Below the pieces are notes generated by a model. The model had not been told where the DNA came from and did no database searches. It saw only the letters and a list, made by a program, of their open reading frames with translations. Positions 1 through 8,194 of a DNA stretch of 64,000 nucleotides are shown one piece after another. The DNA comes from Candidatus Latescibacterota bacterium. GTDB lineage: Bacteria > Latescibacterota > UBA2968. Position 1 is the first letter of the stretch. The number at the start of each line of letters is the position of its first letter. The stretch lies in NCBI GenBank assembly GCA_022824945.1, contig JAJDYX010000053.1, forward strand, positions 1 to 64,000, in the 5' to 3' direction. Both the position numbers and the translations under genes were made by a program.

Positions 1-321
1 TATGGCATTACCAAAGGGGGGATTATTACGCTGACGCGATTGGCAGCGGTTCACCACGGGCGCGAAAATGTGCGTGTGAATAGTATTGCGCCCGGGCATC
101 TTCACACGACTTTTGTGCGTCAAATTTCCGAGGAGGCGCGAGAACGCCGCCGCAAAATTGCGCCGCTGGGTACAGAGGGTAATGCATGGGATATTGCATG
201 GGCAGCCGTGTTTTTGGGTAGCGATGAGGCGCGCTGGATTTCGGGCGTGGTTTTGCCCGTGGATGCCGGGCTTTTCGCAGGGTCGCCGCTGTCTATGGTT
301 GATAATTTGAATGAAGAGTAG
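1..321 (+). CDS. SDR-family oxidoreductase, C-terminal part (truncated by window start)
   Basis: The reading frame is open from base 1, so only the last 106 residues are present. The first five codons read Y-G-I-T-K, the YxxxK catalytic Tyr/Lys pair of short-chain dehydrogenases. Downstream come NVRVNSIAPG (the VNxxxPG segment) and a C-terminal SDEARWISGVVLPVDAG block, both typical of classical NAD(P)-dependent SDRs. The Rossmann half lies outside the window. The substrate cannot be told. It sits 26 nt upstream of the acetoacetate-decarboxylase-like gene on the same strand and is probably co-transcribed with it. Confidence 0.85.
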   Translation, partial: YGITKGGIITLTRLAAVHHGRENVRVNSIAPGHLHTTFVRQISEEARERRRKIAPLGTEGNAWDIAWAAVFLGSDEARWISGVVLPVDAGLFAGSPLSMVDNLNEE

Positions 322-347
322 GTGAAAACACAAAAAAAGGAGTTCTT

Positions 348-1184
348 ATGGCTTATAAATTTCAACCGGGTAAGATGTATCGGATGCCCACGCATTTCGG
401 CCCGCTTATGGGGCCTCGTCAGGGTCCAGATGGTCGCAAATTTGAATGTGTGGATAATCCGAAGAATACGTCGATTTCGGTGTCGTTTCTTTCAAATGCA
501 GAGCAGCTTAAGGCGCTTTTGCCCGATTGTTTTGAACTCGGCGGGGAGCCTGTGGTGACGGTGTATGCCAATTATATGAAGGAAATTGAGTGGCTGGCAG
601 GGCGCGGTTACAATATTCTCGGTGTTTCTTTTCCGGCGGTGTTTAAGGGGGAGAGAGACCATGTTCGCGGGCCTTTTCTCTCTGTGCTGTGGGAGAATCT
701 CTGTGATCCCATTATCACCGGGCGCGAGGAACTCGGGTTTTCGAAAATTTATTGTGAGATGCCCGAGCCGCGTATTACGAGTAGCGAGGCGCAGGCTGTT
801 GCGGGTTGGTTGGGGTTCAATTTTCTGGATATTTCGGTGACGAATTTGAGGTCACCGTCCAAAGATCCGACGCCTGCAAAAGGCGGTGGAGGGAAGGTCG
901 ATGGGACGCTGCACTACAAATATATGCCGCGAACGGGTGTGTGGGGTAAAGAGGATATTGCGTATCCGGTTATTACGCCAGCAACGGGGGGGCATCGAAA
1001 GCTTGAGGAACACCTGGTCGGCGATGGGTGTATTACATGGAACCGCGCGCGTTGGGAAGATTTGCCTACGATGTACAATATTATCAATGCGCTGGCCGAT
1101 CTGGAGGTTGTGGAGTATTTGGGTGGGTCGCTTACGCGCACGGTTGGCGGCAAGGATTTGAGCGACCAACGTATCCTGTACTAA
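348..1184 (+). CDS. Acetoacetate decarboxylase family protein
   Basis: 278 residues, about the length of the acetoacetate decarboxylase (ADC) superfamily. The segment GREELGFSKI (about residues 125-134) matches the ADC active-site region, where a lysine forms the Schiff base; Lys133 is the candidate. AAAAGGAG lies just upstream of the ATG. In this superfamily many members are not true acetoacetate decarboxylases but act on other keto acids or enol lactones, so only the fold and lysine chemistry are inferred. It follows an SDR gene. Its stop codon overlaps that of the convergent SDR gene on the other strand. Confidence 0.75.
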   Translation: MAYKFQPGKMYRMPTHFGPLMGPRQGPDGRKFECVDNPKNTSISVSFLSNAEQLKALLPDCFELGGEPVVTVYANYMKEIEWLAGRGYNILGVSFPAVFKGERDHVRGPFLSVLWENLCDPIITGREELGFSKIYCEMPEPRITSSEAQAVAGWLGFNFLDISVTNLRSPSKDPTPAKGGGGKVDGTLHYKYMPRTGVWGKEDIAYPVITPATGGHRKLEEHLVGDGCITWNRARWEDLPTMYNIINALADLEVVEYLGGSLTRTVGGKDLSDQRILY

Positions 1185-2005
1185 TGCATGGCCGCTCCGC
1201 CCGATACGCTGATTGCCTGTCCGGTCATGTAATCGCCATCGGGGGAAGCCAGGAATGCGGCTACGTTTGCGACATCTTCTGGCTGTCCAATGCGGCCGAG
1301 TGGATTGTTCTGAGAGGAGCGTTCGACCATTCGCGCTCTAAAGTCTTCGATCGATGTTCCTGTAGGTTTTAGTCCGCTGGCTATGCCGTGCAGGCGTTCG
1401 GTTTCAATGAGGCCGGGACAGATCGCGTTGACCTGGATGCCGTAGGGTCCCATTTCATGGGCGAGGCATTGCGTGAATCCGATGACGGCAAATTTTGAAG
1501 AGCAATAGGCCGCGAATCTGGCAACGCCGCGCAGGCCCGCGGTTGATGAGATGCTGATAATTTTGCCTCCGTTGTTTCGTTGGATGAGGTGGCGGACAAC
1601 GGCGCGGGAGCACAAGAAGGTGCCTTTGACATTTACGCGTTGAACATGGTCGAAGACGTCTTCTTCTAATTCGACAATGGGTACGCGGTCTGATCCAGCG
1701 GGAGCACCCGCGTTGTTGACGAGGATGTCGATTTTGCCAAAGTGTGCGAGTGCGGTGTTCACCATTTGTTGGACTTGATCTGCGCTGGTGACATCGACTT
1801 CTGTTGCGAGAACCCGGCGTCCCATTGCTTCGATTTCTTCGGCTACTGCGGGCAATCCAGCCCAGTCGCCGCGGGCATTTGCATTCAGGTCACAGATAAC
1901 AATATCGGCGCCTTCTCGCGCAAAACGCAACGCTATTGCACGTCCGATTCCGTGTTCACCACCGGCGCCGGTTATCAGGGCGACTTTGTTTTTGAGGTTG
2001 GGCAT
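1181..2005 (-). CDS. SDR-family NAD(P)-dependent oxidoreductase
   Basis: 274 residues. An N-terminal dinucleotide-binding motif, TGAGGEHGIGRA (about 13-24), is followed by NNAG (97-100), the catalytic serine region SISST (151-155) and Y167-C-S-S-K171. The C-terminus ends in GQAISVSGG, the usual substrate-loop end of classical SDRs. The glycine motif has an insertion (GGEH) seen in part of the 3-oxoacyl-reductase-like group. The 3' end overlaps the convergent acetoacetate-decarboxylase-like gene. The 5' end faces the BNR-amidase gene across about 80 nt. Substrate unknown. Confidence 0.9.
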   Translation of the reverse strand: MPNLKNKVALITGAGGEHGIGRAIALRFAREGADIVICDLNANARGDWAGLPAVAEEIEAMGRRVLATEVDVTSADQVQQMVNTALAHFGKIDILVNNAGAPAGSDRVPIVELEEDVFDHVQRVNVKGTFLCSRAVVRHLIQRNNGGKIISISSTAGLRGVARFAAYCSSKFAVIGFTQCLAHEMGPYGIQVNAICPGLIETERLHGIASGLKPTGTSIEDFRARMVERSSQNNPLGRIGQPEDVANVAAFLASPDGDYMTGQAISVSGGAAMH

Positions 2006-2086
2006 TTCTTTCCTTTCGTATGAAGTTGATGATGTCTATTATAGCAGGTGGAGGGTAAGAACGCAACAATACCGAGAGGATGCATC

Positions 2087-4891
2087 ATGAAATACACTGT
2101 TTTGTCAAAGACTGGCTCGACGCGCGGCACGGCTTATGGGATGAGTAATAAAATTATTACGCACGAGGGCAAGACGCATGTGGTGTGGCTGGATCAGATT
2201 CACAAGACGTATGCGGCAACCTATTGTCACGAGGCCAAGGCGTGGAGCGATCCCGTTTTTGTGGCAGATGGGGTTGACAATCACGCGGGTGCGGCGATGA
2301 CAATGGATTCTAAGGGGTATCTCTATCTCGCGTTTGGTCCGCATCACAATCCGATGCAACACGCGGTGAGTGTACGTCCCAATGATACGTCCAGGTGGAG
2401 ACTGCTTCCTCCTTTTGGCGGTGTGAATGCGACTTATCCCAGTCTGGTGTGTGATGCGCGCGATGTGTTGCATGCGTGTTATCGGGGGGCATATCAGCGC
2501 GAGCGGCCCTGGGGGCTGTTTTATCAGAAGCGGTCTGTGGATGGGGATTGGACAGAACCGGTGAAGCTGGTCGATCCGCAGGGACCGGCGGCTTATGTGC
2601 ATCTTGAGAATTGTATCCACATTGAGGGCGATGTGCTGTATTTGTCTTTTCATCTGGCGCGGAGCAATGAGGATAATCCGGGAGATACAAAGGGCCGTGG
2701 GTTTGGCATTATGCGGTCACGCGATTGGGGAGAGACATGGGAGACTGTGGCGGGTGAGGTGCTGGACTTGCCCGTGACGCCAGATTCTCCGTGTGTGATT
2801 GAATACAGCGATGGGTTTGATGTTCGCATTGGCAATGTGGTGGCAGGTGCGGGCGATGTGGTGCTTTTTACTTTGAATCGGCGAGAGGGCGAGTTTGAGG
2901 AGACGTTTTTGTATCGCTGGCAAAGGGGGAAGTGGGAGCGGAAGTCTTTTTTGCCTTTGGCTGAGAAAGTTTTTGGGCGGTGTGCGATGTCAGATCGGTG
3001 TGTGTTGAGTGTGTCAAAGGATGGTGTGCTGTACGCGGCGGGTGTGGTGTGTAAGCGCGGTGGGCATTGGGCCGATCCGACTAATGCTATTGTGTTGTTT
3101 GTATCGCGGGATGTGGGAGAGACCTGGCGGGCGTACCGGATTTCGCCGGAGGATGAGACGGTGTCGGATTGGTTGCCGAGTTTGGAGCGTTGTGCGACAT
3201 CCGAGAACAAGATCGGGGTTCCCCAGCTTTTGTACACGCACGGTGAAAAAGGTGAGGGATGCAGCCCGGATATCGATACGGAAATTCGGCATGTGTTTTT
3301 GGACGAGGTTGCCGAGTGCGAGAATGCACTGGTGGATCGCGCGGTGTCGGGTTTGGGAAATATTACCGGGTTGCCGTTTTCCCGGGCGCAATGGAAAAAG
3401 GTGCGGGGGCAAATTGAAAGGCAGGGGCGGCAATATGTTGCTTTGCGCAATGTGTCGGTGGGATATGATGTCGAGCCTCCGCTGGTGTTTGTGCCGGGGG
3501 ATGTGCCCGAGGGCGAGCAGCAGCCGTTTGTGCTGAGTGACGCAAATATTGCGCGGCCAGATGACGACGATGAACTGGCTTTTTTGCCGGCGAGTTCTCT
3601 TGCGCGTTTGATTGAGCAGCGGGAGATTTCACCGGTTGAGTTGACGCGGTTGTACCTGGATCGTCTTGCGCGTTATGGGGAAAAGTTGAAGTGTGTGGTT
3701 ACGCTGACAGAAGATCTGGCGATGGAACAGGCAAGAGTCGCTGAGGCGGAGATTGCGAGAGGCGATTATAGAGGTCCGTTGCACGGCATTCCCTGGGGTG
3801 CGAAAGATTTGTTGAGTACAAGGGGTATTCGCACGACGTGGGGGGCTACGCCGTTTAAGGATCAGGTGCCGGATGTGGATGCGAGTGTGGTAAAAAAATT
3901 GAGACAGGCGGGTGCTGTGCTGGTTGCCAAGTTGTCACTGGGTGCGCTGGCGTCGGGACCGACGTGGTTTGAGGGTATGACGCGCAATCCGTGGGATACC
4001 GAGAAGGGATCGAGTGGGTCGTCAGCCGGGTCTGGTGCGGCGACTGCGGCGGGTTTGGTGGGATTTAGTATCGGGTCTGAAACGCAGGGTTCTATTGTGT
4101 CGCCGAGTCACACATGCGGTGTGGTGGGGTTGCGCCCGACTTATGGGCGCGTGAGCCGTTATGGGGCGATGGCGCTGAGCTGGACAATGGATAAATTGGG
4201 GCCTATGTGTCGCAGTGTGGAGGATTGTGCCGCGGTGTTTCACGCGATTTGTGGACCGGATGGAAAGGATCGTTCGGTGGTGGATGCGCCGTTTAACTGG
4301 TGTCCCGATGTGGATTTGTCCGGGTTGCGGATTGGATATCTGGCGGCTGAGTTTCAGAAGGAGGCAGATGGCGAAGATCCCACTGGCGTTTATGCCGCTG
4401 CACTGGATGTGATGCGCGGTTTGGGTGCTGATTTACAATCCGTTTCGCTGCCGGATTATCCGACGGATGCGATTGCGATGGTGCTGAGGGTTGAGGCTTC
4501 CACGATGTTTGACGATGCAACCCTGCGCGGAGAACTGGATGCGATGACGGAATCGGATAAGAGTTCGTGGCCCAATACTTTTCGGGCGGCGCGCACGGTG
4601 ACGGCTGTGGAGTATTTGCGAGCGCAGCGTTTGCGTGCTCTGTTGATGCGCGATGTGGCGCAGGTGATGCAAGACTGGGATGCGGTGCTGGTGCCGCGCG
4701 GCGGGAGGACGAGTTTGGCTGTGACTAATTTGACGGGTCATCCCGCGGTTATTTTGCCGTGTGGGTTTGCCGAGGGTACGCCGAGAGGGTTGACTTTTTT
4801 GGGCAATTTGTACGATGAAGCGACGATTCTGGCTGTTGCACGAGCCTATGAACAGGCTACTGATTGGCACGCGATGCATCCGGTAGTGTGA
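2087..4891 (+). CDS. Fusion: BNR/Asp-box beta-propeller plus amidase-signature hydrolase
   Basis: About 934 residues from the ATG at 2087, chosen over a GTG 39 nt upstream because GAGAGGA stands 7 nt before it. Residues 1 to about 470 look like a sialidase-type propeller, with two Asp boxes of the SxDxGxTW type (SRDWGETW and SRDVGETW). Residues about 496-934 are an amidase-signature enzyme: GIPWGAKD carries the catalytic Lys573, GSSGSSAGSG the cis-Ser region, and GSETQGSI the Ser669 nucleophile. The Arg that usually follows the nucleophile loop (GSIR) is Val. An acidic linker (PDDDDE) joins the two halves in one uninterrupted frame. No signal peptide is visible. It probably hydrolyses an amide on a glycan-linked or small substrate; the exact reaction is unknown. 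Confidence 0.85.
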   Translation: MKYTVLSKTGSTRGTAYGMSNKIITHEGKTHVVWLDQIHKTYAATYCHEAKAWSDPVFVADGVDNHAGAAMTMDSKGYLYLAFGPHHNPMQHAVSVRPNDTSRWRLLPPFGGVNATYPSLVCDARDVLHACYRGAYQRERPWGLFYQKRSVDGDWTEPVKLVDPQGPAAYVHLENCIHIEGDVLYLSFHLARSNEDNPGDTKGRGFGIMRSRDWGETWETVAGEVLDLPVTPDSPCVIEYSDGFDVRIGNVVAGAGDVVLFTLNRREGEFEETFLYRWQRGKWERKSFLPLAEKVFGRCAMSDRCVLSVSKDGVLYAAGVVCKRGGHWADPTNAIVLFVSRDVGETWRAYRISPEDETVSDWLPSLERCATSENKIGVPQLLYTHGEKGEGCSPDIDTEIRHVFLDEVAECENALVDRAVSGLGNITGLPFSRAQWKKVRGQIERQGRQYVALRNVSVGYDVEPPLVFVPGDVPEGEQQPFVLSDANIARPDDDDELAFLPASSLARLIEQREISPVELTRLYLDRLARYGEKLKCVVTLTEDLAMEQARVAEAEIARGDYRGPLHGIPWGAKDLLSTRGIRTTWGATPFKDQVPDVDASVVKKLRQAGAVLVAKLSLGALASGPTWFEGMTRNPWDTEKGSSGSSAGSGAATAAGLVGFSIGSETQGSIVSPSHTCGVVGLRPTYGRVSRYGAMALSWTMDKLGPMCRSVEDCAAVFHAICGPDGKDRSVVDAPFNWCPDVDLSGLRIGYLAAEFQKEADGEDPTGVYAAALDVMRGLGADLQSVSLPDYPTDAIAMVLRVEASTMFDDATLRGELDAMTESDKSSWPNTFRAARTVTAVEYLRAQRLRALLMRDVAQVMQDWDAVLVPRGGRTSLAVTNLTGHPAVILPCGFAEGTPRGLTFLGNLYDEATILAVARAYEQATDWHAMHPVV

Positions 4892-4897
4892 GAGGTG

Positions 4898-5764
4898 TTA
4901 TTCGTTCAGGACCGATAAGAGGAATTGGCCGTAGCTGTTTTGCGCCATGGTTTGTGCGAGTTGTTCGAGTTGTGCTGCGTTGATGTATCCCCGGCGATAG
5001 GCGATTTCTTCTATGCACGCGATTTTGAGGCCCTGGCGTTCCTGAATTGCTTGGACAAATCCCGATGCCTGGTGAAGCGATTCAAATGTGCCGGTGTCGA
5101 GCCAGCAATACCCGCGGCCGAGCAATTCGACTTCGAGTTGCTTGCGTTTGAGATATTCTTCGTTTACATCGGTGATTTCGTATTCTCCGCGCGCCGAGGG
5201 TGTGAGGTTGTTGGCGATGTCAACGACCTGGTTGTCGTAAAAGTAGAGGCCGGGAACTGCGTAGCGCGATTTGGGGTGTTCGGGTTTTTCTTCTATGCCA
5301 ATGATACGACCTTTGCTGTCAAATTCGATGACGCCATATCGTTCGGGATCGGTTACTGAATATCCGAAGATGAGACCGCCTTTGGTGAGTTTTCCGGCTC
5401 GATCTAATATTGCGCCGAGTCCGTGGCCGTAGAAGATGTTGTCGCCAAAAATTAGACAGACGGGGTCGGTGCCTATAAAATCGCTTCCGATCACAAATGA
5501 CTGGGCAACGCCTTCGGGGCGCGGTTGTTCGGCATAGGTGATGTTGAGGCCGAGATAGGAGCCGTCATTGAATAAACGCCTGTAGAGGGGCAGGTCGTGG
5601 GGGGTGGAGATGATTAATATATCGCGGATGCCGGCCAGCATGAGGACGGAGAGGGGATAGTAGATCATGGGTTTGTCGTAAACGGGCTGGAGTTGTTTGC
5701 TGACCACGCGCGTGATGGGATAGAGGCGGGTGCCAGATCCACCTGCGAGTAAGATGCCTTTCAT
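4898..5764 (-). CDS. rmlA: Glucose-1-phosphate thymidylyltransferase RmlA
   Basis: 288 residues, the usual length for the short RmlA/RfbA form. The N-terminus MKGILLAGGSGTRLYPIT holds the nucleotidyl-transferase GxGTR loop, followed by SKQLQPVYDKPMIYYPLS. EGVAQSF and FGDNIFYGHGL are the family's Mg/dTTP and sugar-phosphate regions. It makes dTDP-glucose from dTTP and glucose-1-phosphate, the first step to dTDP-rhamnose and other deoxysugars. rmlB, rmlC and rmlD are not nearby, so it stands alone. It converges on the BNR-amidase gene with a 6-nt gap. AGGAG lies upstream of the ATG on the minus strand. Confidence 0.95.
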   Translation of the reverse strand: MKGILLAGGSGTRLYPITRVVSKQLQPVYDKPMIYYPLSVLMLAGIRDILIISTPHDLPLYRRLFNDGSYLGLNITYAEQPRPEGVAQSFVIGSDFIGTDPVCLIFGDNIFYGHGLGAILDRAGKLTKGGLIFGYSVTDPERYGVIEFDSKGRIIGIEEKPEHPKSRYAVPGLYFYDNQVVDIANNLTPSARGEYEITDVNEEYLKRKQLEVELLGRGYCWLDTGTFESLHQASGFVQAIQERQGLKIACIEEIAYRRGYINAAQLEQLAQTMAQNSYGQFLLSVLNE

Positions 5765-5870
5765 ATATGTCTCCTGAAGGTTAGGCGTTAAATATGGATA
5801 CAGATGTGCGATATTGTCAAGGGGTAGAACACATGAGGTGGTATTTGGTTCAACTTTTAAGGAGGTGAAA

Positions 5871-6698
5871 ATGAGCGATAAAGGGTATGCGAATCCCGAT
5901 TTGTTGATTTCGCCGCGGGATTTGTATGAGAGGGCTGCCGATGTCTGTATTGTGGATACGCGGCCGACGCATGCTTATGTCGCCGGGCATATTCCAGGTG
6001 CGCTTCATCTGGATCTTTATTCAATCAGTTTGAACGATACCCGCGAACAGGCTTTTGATGCGTTTATGTGGATGCTCGGTTATTTGTTCAGTAACCGGGG
6101 TATTGGTACGGATAAGACGGTGGTCTGGTATGAAGACGATTCCGGGGTGCGCGCGGCGCGCGGTTTGTGGATTTGTGAATATCTGGGTCATTCCGATGTG
6201 CGTGTGCTGGATGGGGGATGCAATGCGTGGAAGGCTATGGGTTATGAGTTGACGACGGATTGCGAGGAGGCCGCGCCCGCGGAGTTTGTCATATCTGCGG
6301 TGCCGGGGCGTCACATGGGGGCAGATGTTTTAAATGGTCTTTTGGGACGCGAGGATGTTGTGCCTCTGGATACGCGGGGTGATGATGAGTATTTCGGGCG
6401 CAATGTGCGGGCTGCGCGAGGGGGTGCTATTCCCGGTGCTGTGCAGGTTGAGTATGTGAACAATCTGGATGAGACGGGGGCGTTTAAGCCAGCGGATGAA
6501 TTGCGGGCGATGTACGAGGCTGTGGGTGTTTCGCCCGATAAGGAAATTGTGCCTTACTGACAGGGTGGGTACCGCTCTTCCCACACGTACCTGGCATTGC
6601 GGTTGCTGGGTTATGAGAAGGTCCGAAATTATATCGGGTCGTGGAAAGAGTGGGGTGACCGGCTGGATTTGCCGGTCGAGATGCCTGAGGAGAAGTAA
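5871..6698 (+). CDS. Tandem-domain rhodanese (thiosulfate/mercaptopyruvate sulfurtransferase), predicted selenoprotein with UGA-encoded Sec230
   Basis: Read through one in-frame TGA at 6558-6560, the gene gives 275 residues. The ATG at 5871 follows AAGGAGGTGAAA. The N-terminal domain (about 12-125) has IVDTR and the AGHIPGA signature, but its loop carries Asp (YEDDSGVR) instead of the nucleophile, normal for the inactive domain of SseA-type enzymes. The C-terminal domain has PLDTR, then the active-site loop VPY-UGA-QGGYRSSHTY, where family members have Cys-x-x-G-x-R. It continues in the same frame with LRLLGY and GSWKEWGDR, conserved rhodanese C-terminal features, and stops at TAA 6696-6698. 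A Sec persulfide carrier is therefore predicted. A nonsense mutation is the alternative, but the downstream frame is intact and conserved. An 18-nt gap separates it from the sulfatase gene. Confidence 0.85.
6561..6611 (+). promoter_or_regulatory. Candidate SECIS region after the rhodanese UGA
   Basis: Just after the UGA, CAGG (6561-6564) can pair with CCTG (6590-6593) and GTGGG (6565-6569) with CCCAC (6580-6584), leaving a 10-nt loop. A competing helix pairs GGTAC (6568-6572) with GTACC (6587-6591); its loop starts CG, 13 nt after the UGA. A third pairs 6589-6596 with 6604-6611 and puts a 7-nt loop 37 nt after the UGA. Bacterial SECIS loops usually lie about 16-37 nt downstream with a G near the loop start. 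None of these fits perfectly, so the region is plausible but unresolved. Confidence 0.4.
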
Positions 6699-6716
6699 TA
6701 CAGGAGGAAATCTGTT

Positions 6717-8174
6717 TTGGATTATAATAATCGTCCCAATGTTCTCATTTTAATGTCCGACCAGCATCGCGCGGATTGGATGACGTGTGCCGGGAATAAT
6801 ACGGTGCCTACGCCGATGATAGATCGCGTGGCTGCGCGGGGGGTGCGGTTTGAGAATGCTTATTGTCCCTATCCGGTGTGTACGGCTTCGCGTATGTCGC
6901 TGTTGACGGGTTTGTATGCACATAATACAGGGGCAATTAATAATAGTGATCGGCTGGATTGGCGCTATCGCACGGTGGCACATCATTTTGCGGATCATGG
7001 ATATTTGACGAGTTTGATCGGCAAGATGCATTTTAACGATGCACACAATCACGGGTTTGCGTCGTATTTGTCGATTAACGATTGGTTGATGTATTTGGGG
7101 CCGAAGGTGGGGCATTATGCGAATGAGATTGCCAATCACGCGATAGGCGAAGGATTTTTCGATTCGGTTTTTGATACGGGGAGTGGGTTTCCCGATATGT
7201 CGTCACTGTGGGATGGCCCAAGTCCCTGGGCGGGCAATGTGGCGCGGTGGGATTTTTCGAGTACGGCTTCGCCGCTCGATGCCGAGGATCATCTGGATAT
7301 GTTTGTGGCGCGCGAGTCTGTGAAGTTTATGCGCGAATATCGCGATCAGCCGTTTTTTCTGGTGGCGAGTTTTATGAAGCCCCATCCGCCTTTTTACCCG
7401 CCGCGCGAATGGGCAGAGCAGTTTCCGCCGGGATCGGTAGATCTGGTGGAGGTGGGGGATAGTTCGCAATATCCGGGGCATATTCAAAAACGTATTGATA
7501 GGACGCAGGGTATGGGTGAGAAGCGGCTTCGGGCGCATAAGGCGGGGTATATGGGCAATCTGGCTTTTGTCGATTATTGCATCGGGCATGTGCTGGATGG
7601 ACTGGAGGCGTTGGGGTTGGCAGAAGATACGATTGTGGTCTATACTTCGGATCACGGCGAGATGGCCGGTGAGCACGGGTTGTATCAGAAGTTTTGTATG
7701 TTTGAACCTGCGGTGAAGGTGCCTTTGATTGTGAGTTGTCCTTCTCGTTTTCCAGAGGGTCAGGTGGCTTCTGCGTTGACCGAATATTTTGGATTGTATC
7801 CCACGCTTTCGGAGTTGTGTGGGTTGTCGGTACCCGATCGGACGACGTTGGTGGATTTTGATGGTGCTCGCGAAGTAATGGATGCGAAGAGTTTTGCCAG
7901 TATTGTGCGCGATCCCGATACCCCAGGTCCCGATGCCGCGTTTTCCGAGCACGGGTTGCGCTCTCCCATAGCCCAATATATGGTGCGGGCTGAACGGTTT
8001 AAGTACGTTTATAATGATGGTGGTTCGCGGCATGAGTTATACGATTTGGAAAATGATCCGGGCGAGTGTATCAATTTGATTGATAATCGAGGTTTTGCAG
8101 GTATTTGTGCAGATTTGCAGGAGAGATTGTTCGCGTGGTACGATCCAAATGCTAATCCTTACCGCGAACGGTGA
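6717..8174 (+). CDS. Sulfatase (alkaline-phosphatase superfamily)
   Basis: 485 residues starting at TTG 6717, preceded by AGGAGG. Later ATGs would remove the first beta strand, PNVLILMSDQH. Metal ligands appear at DQ (15-16) and in the C-terminal TSDHGEMAGEHG. The formylglycine motif is C55-T-A-S-R59, the permitted C-x-A-x-R variant rather than the commoner C-x-P-x-R. No signal peptide is present, so it is probably cytoplasmic and acts on imported sulfated sugars or esters. It lies between the rhodanese and the acylase homologue with gaps of about 20 nt, which suggests one operon. A sulfatase-maturing enzyme is not identified in the window. Confidence 0.9.
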   Translation: MDYNNRPNVLILMSDQHRADWMTCAGNNTVPTPMIDRVAARGVRFENAYCPYPVCTASRMSLLTGLYAHNTGAINNSDRLDWRYRTVAHHFADHGYLTSLIGKMHFNDAHNHGFASYLSINDWLMYLGPKVGHYANEIANHAIGEGFFDSVFDTGSGFPDMSSLWDGPSPWAGNVARWDFSSTASPLDAEDHLDMFVARESVKFMREYRDQPFFLVASFMKPHPPFYPPREWAEQFPPGSVDLVEVGDSSQYPGHIQKRIDRTQGMGEKRLRAHKAGYMGNLAFVDYCIGHVLDGLEALGLAEDTIVVYTSDHGEMAGEHGLYQKFCMFEPAVKVPLIVSCPSRFPEGQVASALTEYFGLYPTLSELCGLSVPDRTTLVDFDGAREVMDAKSFASIVRDPDTPGPDAAFSEHGLRSPIAQYMVRAERFKYVYNDGGSRHELYDLENDPGECINLIDNRGFAGICADLQERLFAWYDPNANPYRER

Positions 8175-8194
8175 GATGAGGTATTGGAGGGGCT

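Noticed and set aside
6558..6560. TGA as a simple nonsense mutation or assembly error
   Set aside because: Conserved rhodanese sequence continues in frame after it, the codon is exactly the catalytic Cys, and a second, unrelated redox gene shows the same pattern. Not fully excluded.
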